In this document: positions 1 to 5,461 of the stretch, piece by piece
How the letters are laid out: each line of letters begins with the position of its first letter
How positions within the stretch are numbered: the stretch's first letter is position 1
DNA from: JAGQTE01 sp964648005
GTDB lineage: Bacteria; Actinomycetota; Acidimicrobiia; Acidimicrobiales; Acidimicrobilacustridaceae
DNA: 7,994 nucleotides
Reading direction: 5' to 3'
Assembly (NCBI GenBank): GCA_964648005.1
Contig: CAZYKR010000208.1
Coordinates: forward strand, 1 to 7,994
Program-made: the position numbers and the translations under genes
The notes under the pieces: generated by a model
Told to the model about the DNA's origin: nothing
The model's database searches: none
What the model saw: only the letters and a program-made list of their open reading frames with translations

Positions 1-372
1 GTCGGCCAGGCCACGGCGGCACCCCCGGGGATGCTCAGCGAGTTCCACGTGCAGCTCACCAACCACGGCACCGGAACCTGGGCGCCGACCGACGGCCCGG
101 TCACCGTGACCATGGCGTTCGTCAACGGCCTCACCGTGGAGCAGATCGCCGCCGACGCTGGCTGGTCGTGCGGCACGCCCAAGGGGCTCACGCTCACGTG
201 CACGATCGCCCCCGTCCCCGCCGGCACGACCACGATCGCCACGCTCGCCGTACGGGTCAGCGCCGCCCGCGCCCCCGGCGAGGGCCTCCCGGTCGTCGTC
301 TCCGTCGGCACCCCATCACCCGACGCCGACGTCACCAACGACAAGACCGTCGTCACCGTCGACGTGAGCTGA
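1..372 (+). CDS. 3' end of a surface protein with a DUF11-like domain (partial)
   Basis: The reading frame is already open at base 1 and runs 123 codons to TGA, so the start and most of the protein lie upstream of the window. The visible part reads as one beta-sandwich repeat: an N-terminal strand around FHVQLTNHG, then a GWSC...LTLTC pair of cysteines about ten residues apart, then a PAGTTTIATLAVRVSA stretch, and an end alternating Val and Thr. The spaced Cys pair followed by Pro-Ala-Gly and alternating hydrophobic residues is typical of DUF11/CARDB-like domains in large secreted actinobacterial proteins. The protein ends right after the domain, with no LPxTG motif, membrane helix or basic tail, so anchoring is not through its C-terminus. 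An internal ATG at 31 lies within the domain and is not a credible start. The domain class is fairly secure; the function of the whole protein cannot be read from this end. Confidence 0.7.
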   Translation, partial: VGQATAAPPGMLSEFHVQLTNHGTGTWAPTDGPVTVTMAFVNGLTVEQIAADAGWSCGTPKGLTLTCTIAPVPAGTTTIATLAVRVSAARAPGEGLPVVVSVGTPSPDADVTNDKTVVTVDVS

Positions 373-383
373 CCGCCGGCGCA

Positions 384-405
384 CCGCCGCACCCCTACGC
401 GGCGG
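384..405. terminator. GC-rich hairpin between convergent genes
   Basis: A perfect 7-bp stem (CCGCCGC at 384-390, GCGGCGG at 399-405) encloses an 8-nt loop. It begins 12 bases after the stop at 372 and lies before the end of the minus-strand gene at 490. A second, weaker pairing (CCCACC 409-414 with GGTGGG 431-436) follows. There is no clear T-run, as is usual in high-GC actinomycetes. The position between two converging gene ends suggests a bidirectional terminator; termination itself is inferred. Confidence 0.4.
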
Positions 406-489
406 CACCCCACCGACCGACCTCCGGCGGGGTGGGCCGGCGCTCGCCACTGCGCCAGGCCCGACCCCGCCCCGAGACGCCGCTGCGTC

Positions 490-978
490 TCAGGCCACGC
501 CGCCCCCGCCGACCATGGGCGGCGCGCCGGACCCTGCCACCGCGAGCGCGGCGCGCTCGAGGGGCTGACCACGCTGGACGTCGACGACAGCCTCGGTGCC
601 GTCGACGAACGCCAGCCGGAGCTTGCGACCGATGAACCCGCCGGGCACGACCTCGAGCCGCAGCGCGCCGAGCGGGTACGCGGCGCACGGCTCGTCGAGG
701 CGCAGGCCGTTCGACGCCGCCACCAGGACCCGCCGGTCGGTGGCGATCACCACGAACGGCTTGCCTGGCAGGCCCCGCGCCATCCCGCCGGCCGCGGCGT
801 AGGTCTCGGCCGCCCGATCCGCCAGCACCTTGCTCGTCACCCGCGGCAGTGCCACCATCGCCGCCGAGGTCACGCCGAGGGTCCCCTTGGGCTCGCACAG
901 CACGACCGCATGCACCACCTCGCCGTCCTCCAGGTGCGGCGCCGCCTTGCCGGCGATGCGCTTGGTGATGTCAGCCAC
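490..978 (-). CDS. PH-like domain protein of unknown role, second of a tandem pair
   Basis: I take the GTG at 978-976 as the start, giving 162 aa. The frame extends upstream to 1038, but that part only mirrors the end of the neighbouring gene. From this GTG the protein opens VADITKRIAGKAAPHLEDGE, which lines up with the start of its paralogue. Shared with the neighbour are a DGE..HAVVLC segment (residues 18-28), a central ATDRRVLV segment (79-86) and a late LRLAFVDGTEAVV strand. The middle (about 36-70) is Ala/Gly-rich and may be a linker or amphipathic helix. TDRRVLV followed by beta strands and an F.DGT turn resembles bacterial PH-like (YokE/bPH) domains; this is a fold-level guess. No signal peptide or membrane helix is obvious. 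The GTG overlaps the upstream gene's stop within GTGGCTGA, which implies translational coupling. No enzymatic residues are recognisable. Confidence 0.72.
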   Translation of the reverse strand: MADITKRIAGKAAPHLEDGEVVHAVVLCEPKGTLGVTSAAMVALPRVTSKVLADRAAETYAAAGGMARGLPGKPFVVIATDRRVLVAASNGLRLDEPCAAYPLGALRLEVVPGGFIGRKLRLAFVDGTEAVVDVQRGQPLERAALAVAGSGAPPMVGGGGVA

Positions 979-1483
979 GGGCGGCCTGCCCCGCGATCGC
1001 CGCGTCCACCTCGTCCCAGCGGTTGAGCGACCCGGCATGGACCACCGTCTCGGACCCGTCGGTGAAGCGCAGCGTCAGCGGCAGCGTGCCGAGCTTGCCC
1101 TTGCCCCGCTCCGCCGCCACGACGGCGCCGGCGGGCAGCTCGGCGGCGAGGTCCTTCGGGGTGCGGTCGCGCATGCTCGACCGGGTGAAGACCAGCACCC
1201 GCCGGTCGGTCCAGGTCACGAGCAGCGCGCCAGTGGGCAGGCACTCGGCCATCGACATCGGCGGCGCCGCCACCTCGCCGCTCTTGCCGTCGACGAGCGC
1301 GTCGTGCAGGCCGCGCCCGACGGCCCCGCCCAGCGTCGACGCCGTGCCATAGGAGAGCGCTTGTTTGAAGGTCGTGCCCTCCTCCTGGCACATCACGACG
1401 GCCAGCACCTGCTCGCCGTCGGCCAGGCTCGCCGCCGCCTTCTTCTGCACGACCTTGACCAGGTTCGCTCGCAACAGGTCCAC
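971..1483 (-). CDS. PH-like domain protein of unknown role, first of a tandem pair
   Basis: The chosen start is GTG at 1483-1481, giving 170 aa opening VDLLRANLVKVVQKKAAASL. AGGAG on the minus strand (1498-1494) lies about 10 nt upstream as a ribosome-binding site. The frame stays open upstream to about 1585, but that stretch is Arg/Gly-rich and has no match in the paralogue, so it is left out. Features shared with the downstream gene are LADGEQVLAVVMC (residues 20-32), WTDRRVLVF (91-99) and LTLRFTDGSETVV. A central Gly/Ala-rich part (about 43-75) is the least similar region. The repeated TDRRVLV strand and D-G-(S/T)-E turn suggest a small bacterial PH-like fold, probably cytoplasmic because there is no export signal. 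The gene is first in a two-gene unit transcribed away from the toxin-antitoxin operon. Function is unknown; the paralogy is directly visible. Confidence 0.72.
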   Translation of the reverse strand: MDLLRANLVKVVQKKAAASLADGEQVLAVVMCQEEGTTFKQALSYGTASTLGGAVGRGLHDALVDGKSGEVAAPPMSMAECLPTGALLVTWTDRRVLVFTRSSMRDRTPKDLAAELPAGAVVAAERGKGKLGTLPLTLRFTDGSETVVHAGSLNRWDEVDAAIAGQAARG

Positions 1484-1493
1484 GGGTGGTTCG

Positions 1494-1498
1494 CTCCT
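1494..1498 (-). promoter_or_regulatory. Ribosome-binding site that decides the start of the first PH-like gene
   Basis: On the minus strand AGGAG (within GAGGAG, 1499-1494) lies 10 nt before the GTG at 1483. It supports this start over upstream in-frame codons, whose extra residues lack similarity to the paralogue. The spacing is at the long end of the usual range. Confidence 0.45.
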
Positions 1499-1649
1499 CG
1501 TTTCGACGTCGTCGTGTCCCGGACGCGGTCGTCCTCCGACCACCCGGGAAGGGCACCCTGAGGCACCCTCGACCCTCCAGAGCACGCAGCCCGCTCGTCA
1601 TGACGCGCTCGCGCCGGAATCGCGCGTGGGTGCCTGAGCCTCCGCTGGC

Positions 1650-1699
1650 CGGTCCGACTGTCACACCAAGACGCTTCGATAGAGCGACTCGTCGGACCG
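1650..1699. repeat. Inverted repeat in the divergent intergenic region
   Basis: CGGTCCGAC (1650-1658) and GTCGGACCG (1691-1699) are perfect 9-bp reverse complements separated by 32 bases. The right arm also forms the palindrome GTCGG-A-CCGAC (1691-1701). They lie in the 256-base gap between the divergent PH-like pair and the toxin-antitoxin genes, just upstream of the GACTAAGTC palindromes. They could be a looping or distal binding site, or chance in GC-rich DNA. Nothing else in the gap, including 1500-1649, was recognised. Confidence 0.35.
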
Positions 1700-1704
1700 A
1701 CAGC

Positions 1705-1733
1705 TTGACTAAGTCACGGACTAAGTCCAGATT
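1705..1733 (+). promoter_or_regulatory. Toxin-antitoxin operator and promoter with paired palindromes
   Basis: Two 11-bp palindromes centred on A share the core GACTAAGTC: TGACTAAGTCA at 1706-1716 and GGACTAAGTCC at 1718-1728. Their centres are 12 bp apart, about one helical turn. A -35-like TTGACT (1705-1710) overlaps the first copy. Seventeen bases later CAGATT (1728-1733) is a weak -10, 6 nt before the ATG at 1740. Paired palindromes over the promoter are what Phd/YefM antitoxins use for autorepression and conditional cooperativity. The repeats are directly visible; the regulatory role is inferred from position. Confidence 0.65.
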
Positions 1734-1739
1734 GGAGCC

Positions 1740-1970
1740 ATGGTGACCGTGGGTGTGCACGAAGCGAAGACCAACCTGTCGAGGCTCCTGCAGCGAGTGG
1801 CAGGCGGTGAGGACGTCATCATCACCCGGTCCGGCGTACCAGTCGCTCGCCTCACCGCCGTGCACGAGAGGGGTCGGCGTACCTTCGGACAGGATCGGGG
1901 CCGGCTCACCATCCCCGACGACTTCGACGCGCCCCTGCCGGCCGATGTCCTCGACGCCTTCGACTCATGA
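1740..1970 (+). CDS. Type II antitoxin, Phd/YefM family
   Basis: The antitoxin neutralises the PIN toxin encoded next to it and probably binds the operator just upstream. The 76-aa protein has the standard Phd/YefM N-terminus: TVGVHEAKTNLSRLLQRV (residues 3-20), GGEDVIITR (22-30) and GVPVARL (32-38), the dimerising DNA-binding part. From about residue 42 the sequence turns polar and then acidic and ends in DVLDAFDS, the flexible tail expected to wrap the toxin. The length is typical. Two starts are possible. ATG at 1740 would suit a leaderless transcript. GTG at 1743 has GGAG (1734-1737) 5 nt upstream. Either choice keeps the whole domain. The stop overlaps the toxin start in ATGA (1967-1970), so the two are translationally coupled. 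Family assignment is firm; the cognate pairing is inferred from adjacency. Confidence 0.93.
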   Translation: MVTVGVHEAKTNLSRLLQRVAGGEDVIITRSGVPVARLTAVHERGRRTFGQDRGRLTIPDDFDAPLPADVLDAFDS

Positions 1971-2356
1971 GGCTGCTCCTCGACACCCACGTCTGGCTCT
2001 GGCTGCAGACCGAACCCGAGCGGCTCGCACCCCACGCCCTTGCCGTCCTCGAGGACGAGCGCACCGACCTCTACTTCTCGGCAGCATCGGCGTGGGAGCT
2101 CACCATCAAGCACGCGCTCGGCAAGATCGAGCTCCCCGAACCGCCCGAGACCTACGTGCCGAGCCGGATGCAGCGCCACGGCATCGCCGGCCTCCCGATC
2201 GAGCATGCCCACGCGCTGGCCGTGGGCAGGCTCCCCCTGCTGCATCGCGATCCGTTCGATCGACTGCTGATCGCCCAGGCGATGGAGGAGCACCTCACCG
2301 TGGTCACCCTCGACGCTGCGTTTGACGAGTACGAGGTGCCGCTTCTGCGCGGCTGA
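1967..2356 (+). CDS. PIN-domain ribonuclease toxin, VapC type
   Basis: This is a 129-aa single-domain PIN protein, the usual VapC length. It is expected to cleave RNA (tRNA or rRNA in studied VapCs) with Mg2+ or Mn2+ and to be held inactive by the preceding antitoxin. The acidic metal-binding residues are present: D6 in LLLDTHVWLW, E44 in SAASAWELTIK, D95/D98 in HRDPFDRLLIAQA, and D116 in VVTLDAAF. The THVWLW and RDPFDRLLIAQA blocks mark the subgroup that pairs with Phd-type antitoxins rather than AbrB-type VapB. The start is the ATG of the ATGA overlap with the antitoxin stop, and no other start would retain D6. No motif residue is missing, so the toxin looks intact. The RNA target cannot be deduced. 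Confidence 0.94.
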   Translation: MRLLLDTHVWLWLQTEPERLAPHALAVLEDERTDLYFSAASAWELTIKHALGKIELPEPPETYVPSRMQRHGIAGLPIEHAHALAVGRLPLLHRDPFDRLLIAQAMEEHLTVVTLDAAFDEYEVPLLRG

Positions 2357-2406
2357 ACGGTCGATGTTCCAGCGGCCCGACACGTTGCCGCAGGCCACGC
2401 CGCCGA

Positions 2407-2426
2407 CTGATCGACCGCTGATCGAC
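2407..2426. repeat. Direct repeat CTGATCGAC upstream of the secreted pair
   Basis: CTGATCGAC occurs twice, at 2407-2415 and 2418-2426, an 11-bp period. It lies between the toxin stop and the -10-like TACGAT at 2472, so it is placed as a regulator site for the downstream secreted genes. The remainder of this 174-base gap shows only that possible -10 and the ribosome-binding site GGAGG at 2519. The repeat may be chance. Confidence 0.3.
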
Positions 2427-2471
2427 AGCCCGCCACTGCACATGGTTGGCCACTCGCCCCTCGTGGTGATC

Positions 2472-2477
2472 TACGAT
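2472..2477 (+). promoter_or_regulatory. Possible -10 box for the secreted-protein pair
   Basis: TACGAT fits the actinobacterial TANNNT -10 pattern and would start a transcript near 2484, leaving a leader of about 45 nt. TTGGCC at 2446-2451 is the nearest -35-like hexamer, but its 20-base spacer is too long to be convincing. Confidence 0.3.
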
Positions 2478-2530
2478 CTGCGGCGCTGGCCGGCGACCGT
2501 GACCGACCGCGCCCCCTCGGAGGACCCCCC

Positions 2531-3019
2531 ATGAAGACCACTCGCCTGTTGATCGCCGGCGCTGCTGCTGCCGCCGTGCTCGCACCGGCCACCACGGCCT
2601 TCGCCGAGATCCCCCTCGGCACGATGACCGCCACGCCGAACCCGGTCGACGTCGGCCAGACCGTCACCGTCGCCAACGAGAACGATTCGGGCAGCACGTG
2701 TGAGGAGGGTGGCGTCGTCGAGTTCATCATCTTCGGACCCGACGCCAACGTCTTCGACCAGGGCACGGCCTCGCCCGATCTCAGCGGCAACTGGACGTTC
2801 TCGTTCACGCCCGACGTCGCCGGCACCTACGTCGTGCAGGCATTCTGCACCGACGAGGCCGACGCCTTCGCTCTCCCACCGGTCGACTACGGCGACCTGA
2901 CCGTCCTCGCCCAGGCTCCGGGCACGACGACCACGATGGCCTCGACCAGCACGACGCAGGGCTCGACCACCACCTCGGCCGCAGCCGCCGCCGTCGTCAC
3001 CCCCGCCTTCACGGGCTGA
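2531..3019 (+). CDS. Secreted Ig-like protein with Thr/Ser stalk, copy 1
   Basis: The 162-aa protein is probably exported. Residues 1-25 form a Sec signal peptide (MKTTR, Ala-rich core, cut predicted after AFA). Residues about 27-127 look like one small Ig/CARDB-like beta sandwich: TATPNPVDVGQTVTV near the start, a GNWTFSFTPDVAGTYVV strand pair (86-102) and two cysteines, C57 and C106, placed to form one disulfide. APGTTTT (129-135) begins a Thr/Ser/Ala-rich stalk, and the protein ends TPAFTG. No hydrophobic helix or basic tail follows. GGAGG (2519-2523) sits 7 nt before the ATG and fixes the start. The next gene, 27 bp downstream, is a paralogue with the same architecture, so the two are probably one transcript. 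PNPVDVGQTVTV-type Ig modules often serve in surface binding or as spacers; no ligand or enzyme activity is visible. Confidence 0.85.
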   Translation: MKTTRLLIAGAAAAAVLAPATTAFAEIPLGTMTATPNPVDVGQTVTVANENDSGSTCEEGGVVEFIIFGPDANVFDQGTASPDLSGNWTFSFTPDVAGTYVVQAFCTDEADAFALPPVDYGDLTVLAQAPGTTTTMASTSTTQGSTTTSAAAAAVVTPAFTG

Positions 3020-3046
3020 CCGATCCAACCGACACGAGGACGAACG

Positions 3047-3538
3047 ATGAAGCTCCGCACCCTTGCCGCGACGGGCGTCGCCGCAGCAGCACTGCTCGTG
3101 CCCACGGCGGCCAACGCCGGTGGCAGCCCGCCGACGATGGTCGCCCAGCCGAACCCCACCACGGTCGGCACACCGGTGACCGTGTCCAACGCCGCCAACA
3201 TCTCGAGCACCTGTGAAGGCTCGAGCAGCGTCCTCGTGTCCATCCTGGATCCTTCCGCGGCCATGGTCGACCAGTTCGAGGTCACTCCGGATGGCAGCGG
3301 CGACTGGAGCTTCGGGTTCACTCCCGACGAAACGGGCACCTGGGAGGTCTTGGCCGAGTGCTTCGCCCAGGACACGGCGTTCCCCAACCCGGACTTCAGC
3401 TACAACGCCCTGGCGATCCAGGTCCAGGCTCCCGGCACGACCACCGTCGTACCGACCACCGTCGCACCGTCGTCAACCTCCAACGTGTCGACCACCGCCG
3501 CAGCTGCGGCGACCGTCACCCCGGCCTTCACCGGCTGA
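3047..3538 (+). CDS. Secreted Ig-like protein with Thr/Ser stalk, copy 2
   Basis: This 163-aa protein is a paralogue of the preceding gene and shares its plan from end to end. A signal peptide (residues 1-24, cut predicted after ANA) is followed by QPNPTTVGTPVTVSN (34-48), C56, the strand pair GDWSFGFTPDETGTWEV (85-101) and C105. The stalk opens APGTTTVVPTT (128-138) and the protein ends VTPAFTG. The two cysteines occupy the same places as in copy 1. The loops between C56 and residue 85 and those after C105 differ most, which suggests duplication followed by divergence of exposed surfaces. GAGGA (3036-3040) lies 6 nt upstream of the ATG. The protein is probably released or held at the envelope, but no anchor is encoded. 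Function unknown. Confidence 0.85.
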   Translation: MKLRTLAATGVAAAALLVPTAANAGGSPPTMVAQPNPTTVGTPVTVSNAANISSTCEGSSSVLVSILDPSAAMVDQFEVTPDGSGDWSFGFTPDETGTWEVLAECFAQDTAFPNPDFSYNALAIQVQAPGTTTVVPTTVAPSSTSNVSTTAAAAATVTPAFTG

Positions 3539-3560
3539 GCAACCAACCACGCGGTCTGTT

Positions 3561-3602
3561 CACGGCCCCGACCGAGCGCTGCGGCGCCGGATCGGGGCCG
3601 TG
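3561..3602. terminator. Long hairpin after the secreted-protein pair
   Basis: CACGGCCCCGA (3561-3571) and TCGGGGCCGTG (3592-3602) are perfect 11-bp complements. Inside, CCG/CGG and GCGC/GCGC continue the stem with one-base bulges to a TGCG loop, making an almost continuous 18-bp hairpin. It starts 23 bases after the stop at 3538. No T-run follows, so it is either a U-less actinobacterial terminator or an mRNA 3' stabiliser. Its end is only 13 bases before the next gene's -10. Confidence 0.55.
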
Positions 3603-3615
3603 GCGCGTCCGGGCC

Positions 3616-3621
3616 TAGGAT
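3616..3621 (+). promoter_or_regulatory. -10 box for a probably leaderless transcript
   Basis: TAGGAT matches TANNNT and is followed by 8 nt and then the ATG at 3630, so transcription would begin at or next to the start codon. No Shine-Dalgarno sequence precedes the ATG, which agrees with leaderless translation. No -35 hexamer is evident. Confidence 0.5.
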
Positions 3622-3629
3622 CGCCCGCC

Positions 3630-4805
3630 ATGCACACGGCCGGGAGCTCCACCATCGAGCGCGTCGTCGTCGTGCGCTCGGGCGACTACTGGGCCGGGGT
3701 CGCTTCCACGCTCACCGAGGACCTCGCCCCGCTGCGGGCGGCGACGGCGGTGCTGCACGCCATCTCCGGTGACCAGTTCGCCGAGATCCACGCTCGCATC
3801 GACCGCACGTCGCTGTACTACCCCACGGGATGGCAGCTCGCCGTCGGGCCCGACCCGGTGCTGCACGACGACCTGCTGGTTGCGGACGACCCGACGCGGC
3901 TCGACGACGCCGCGCTCGTGGCAGCCGTGCGCTCCCGACTCGCCGTCGACGACGTGTGCGTTCTCGGCAGCGCCGGCACCGCACCGCTCGTCGGCGACGC
4001 GTTGCGGGCAGCGATCGCCGGTGCCCTGGGCCCCTCCACCCTCGACGCCGACCGGACCCGGGTGGCGGCCCGCACCTGGCTGTCGCTCGGCGGATGGTGC
4101 GGTCCGGCCATCGGCCTGCGACGGCTCCTCGGTCCCGCGCAGCGCCAGGCGTTCGACTACCTGCTCTCGAGCCTGCCCGGCGTGGACGAGGCGTTGCTCG
4201 GCGACGGCGAGGGCTACGTGCCGCCGAACCCGTTCCCGATGGTCGACGTCACGTTCAACCGGCCCGACGACGTGGCGGCGCGCAACATCATCGGGTCCGA
4301 GCACTGGGCGCTGCCGGAGTTCATCCACATCCACGAGCGCTTCGACCTCTACGACGATGTGTGGGAGCGCCTCGATCGCCGCCTCGCCCGCAGCCGGGCC
4401 CTGCTGCGCGACCACGACGGCCCGCTGTTCGTCATGCGCTCGTTCACGTCCAACGACTGGCAGGCCGAGCGCGACCTGTTCGTCGACGTCGTCGACCGGA
4501 TGGCCGCGGCGCACCCGAACCTCGACCTTCGGCCGATCGCCGTCGTGCACAGCCAGCGCGTCGGCACCGTGCGGTTGGCCCCGATGGCTCCGGGCATCGA
4601 CACGTGGGCGGTGATGGGCGCCTTCGGCTCCCTCGACGACACCGGCCTGCCGTTCGTGCGCTACGAGGCCGAGTACGCCCGCCTGTTCTGCCGTATCGCC
4701 GCCGACGACGACGCCCGGCGCGCCGACCCGTCGCTGCCGTGGCCGCCACCACCGGACCTGCCCGTGCACGCCGTGCACGACCACAACGAGCACTGGATCT
4801 TCTGA
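3630..4805 (+). CDS. DUF1796-type putative papain-like cysteine peptidase
   Basis: The 391-aa protein contains the signature of the DUF1796 family, annotated as putative papain-like cysteine peptidases. WLSLGGWCGPAIGLRRL (residues 150-166) carries the candidate nucleophile C157, followed by AFDYLLS (174-180). Then come a SEHWALPEFIHIHERF segment (223-238) with candidate catalytic histidines H225, H233 and H235, a LDRRLARSRALL helix (248-259) and an LFVMRS strand (266-271). Residues 1-145 are an extension without a recognised domain, beginning with a hydrophobic VVVVRSGDY strand. The C-terminus ends HNEHWIF. No signal peptide is seen. ATG 3630 is chosen because the frame upstream is compositionally poor and overlaps the secreted gene, and a -10 lies 8 nt before it. 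Family membership comes from the motif block; peptidase activity is unproven for the family, and which His is used is a guess. Confidence 0.75.
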   Translation: MHTAGSSTIERVVVVRSGDYWAGVASTLTEDLAPLRAATAVLHAISGDQFAEIHARIDRTSLYYPTGWQLAVGPDPVLHDDLLVADDPTRLDDAALVAAVRSRLAVDDVCVLGSAGTAPLVGDALRAAIAGALGPSTLDADRTRVAARTWLSLGGWCGPAIGLRRLLGPAQRQAFDYLLSSLPGVDEALLGDGEGYVPPNPFPMVDVTFNRPDDVAARNIIGSEHWALPEFIHIHERFDLYDDVWERLDRRLARSRALLRDHDGPLFVMRSFTSNDWQAERDLFVDVVDRMAAAHPNLDLRPIAVVHSQRVGTVRLAPMAPGIDTWAVMGAFGSLDDTGLPFVRYEAEYARLFCRIAADDDARRADPSLPWPPPPDLPVHAVHDHNEHWIF

Positions 4806-4833
4806 GGCGTCAACGCCGACCCGGCCGCGAACG

Positions 4834-5313
4834 TCAGCTCATGCGCTCGAGCATGGCCTTCATCTGGGCGTGCACGAGGTTGACCGCCTGCAGCGGCCGC
4901 AGCATCACCTTGAACTCGGTGATCAGGCCGTCGTCGTCGCAGGTGATGATGTCGACGCCGTTGACGTAGGTGCCGTCCATCGTCGTCTCGAACTCCAACA
5001 CGGCATGGTTGCCGGTGAGCACCTGCTTCACGTAGCGGAAAGCGCCGGGCACCTTGGCGCCGGTCGCGCCGTCGCTGCTGGCGGCCACCCCACGGTCCTC
5101 GCCGTCCTCGCCGTCCTCGCCGTCCTCGCCGGCGCCCTGGGTGAACGTGGCGCCGGCAGCCTGCAGGTAGAGCTTGGTGACGTCGCGGCCCTGCTGGGGG
5201 GTGAACACGATGGGCGACAGGAACACGCAGTCGGGATGCAACAGCACGTCCAGGCCGCCCTCGAGGTCGCCCCGCAGGTACTGGTGCCATCGCTCGATGG
5301 TCGTCTCGATCAT
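4834..5313 (-). CDS. NTF2/SnoaL-like family protein with Gly-Glu-Asp insertion
   Basis: The 159-aa protein matches the nuclear transport factor 2-like (SnoaL-like) cone fold. An N-terminal helix (IERWHQYLRGDLEGGLDVL) leads to LHPDCVFLSPIVFTPQQGRD (25-44) and LYLQAAG (48-54). VLEFETTMDGTYVNGVDII (105-123) and ITEFKVMLRPLQAVN (131-145) form the sheet. The late RPLQAVNLVHAQM segment is typical of an uncharacterised actinobacterial NTF2 subgroup. Such proteins are often isomerases, hydrolases or ligand-binding proteins, but no active site can be named here. Residues 62-73 are four exact GED repeats encoded by a 9-bp tandem repeat, in a loop where the fold tolerates insertion. The gene converges on the DUF1796 gene with a 28-bp gap. 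A TACGCT box lies 8 nt before the ATG and no ribosome-binding site is visible. Confidence 0.85.
   Translation of the reverse strand: MIETTIERWHQYLRGDLEGGLDVLLHPDCVFLSPIVFTPQQGRDVTKLYLQAAGATFTQGAGEDGEDGEDGEDRGVAASSDGATGAKVPGAFRYVKQVLTGNHAVLEFETTMDGTYVNGVDIITCDDDGLITEFKVMLRPLQAVNLVHAQMKAMLERMS
5095..5130. repeat. Four exact tandem copies of a 9-bp unit inside a coding region
   Basis: GTCCTCGCC is repeated at 5095, 5104, 5113 and 5122 without a mismatch. On the minus strand each unit reads GGC GAG GAC, giving Gly-Glu-Asp. The unit is a multiple of three, so copy-number change would keep the NTF2-like frame open. Confidence 0.95.
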
Positions 5314-5321
5314 GGGTCGGG

Positions 5322-5327
5322 AGCGTA
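5322..5327 (-). promoter_or_regulatory. -10 box for the NTF2-like gene, probably leaderless
   Basis: On the minus strand TACGCT (5327-5322) is followed by 8 nt and the ATG at 5313. No Shine-Dalgarno sequence is present. No credible -35 is seen. The arrangement repeats that of the DUF1796 and sbcD starts. Confidence 0.45.
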
Positions 5328-5448
5328 GCGGTGGGCCGCATGCCCAACCCGTTCCGAAGCTCGCATCGCGTCGGCGCGGCGGGATCGAACACAGATTCCG
5401 AATCAGCCGCCGGATCTAGGGATCCACGATCCTGTCACACCCCGTTCC

Positions 5449-5454
5449 TACATT
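5449..5454 (+). promoter_or_regulatory. -10 box for the sbcDC operon, probably leaderless
   Basis: TACATT is followed by 7 nt and the GTG at 5462. It supports this GTG over the in-frame TTG at 5453, which overlaps the box itself. Just upstream, GGATC at 5412 and 5420 and GATCC at 5428 form overlapping small inverted repeats that might bind a regulator. The rest of the 148-base divergent gap shows nothing else recognisable. Confidence 0.5.
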
Positions 5455-5461
5455 GGCCTTC

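Noticed and set aside
1484..1585. N-terminal extension of the first PH-like gene up to 1585
   Set aside because: The extra 34 residues are Gly/Arg/Pro-rich, have no counterpart in the paralogue and are not preceded by a better ribosome-binding site than the GTG at 1483.
870..1865. Minus-strand open frame (331 codons) spanning the PH-like pair and the antitoxin
   Set aside because: It is Arg/Gly-rich, runs antisense to a clear antitoxin and overlaps two frames with paralogous sequence, so it is a composition shadow.
1740..2356. Toxin-antitoxin pair as part of a mobile element or defence island
   Set aside because: No integrase, transposase, attachment repeat or composition break is visible on either side.
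3615..4793. Long minus-strand open frame (392 codons) opposite the DUF1796 gene
   Set aside because: It is a mirror of the GC-rich plus-strand codons: the product is Val/Gly/Arg/His-rich with no recognisable motif, while the plus strand carries the family signature.
4806..4817. GGCG-TCAA-CGCC hairpin between the convergent DUF1796 and NTF2-like genes
   Set aside because: A 4-bp stem is too short to call a terminator in GC-rich DNA.
5095..5130. Tandem repeat considered as CRISPR or another array
   Set aside because: The 9-bp units are contiguous without spacers and encode GED in frame.
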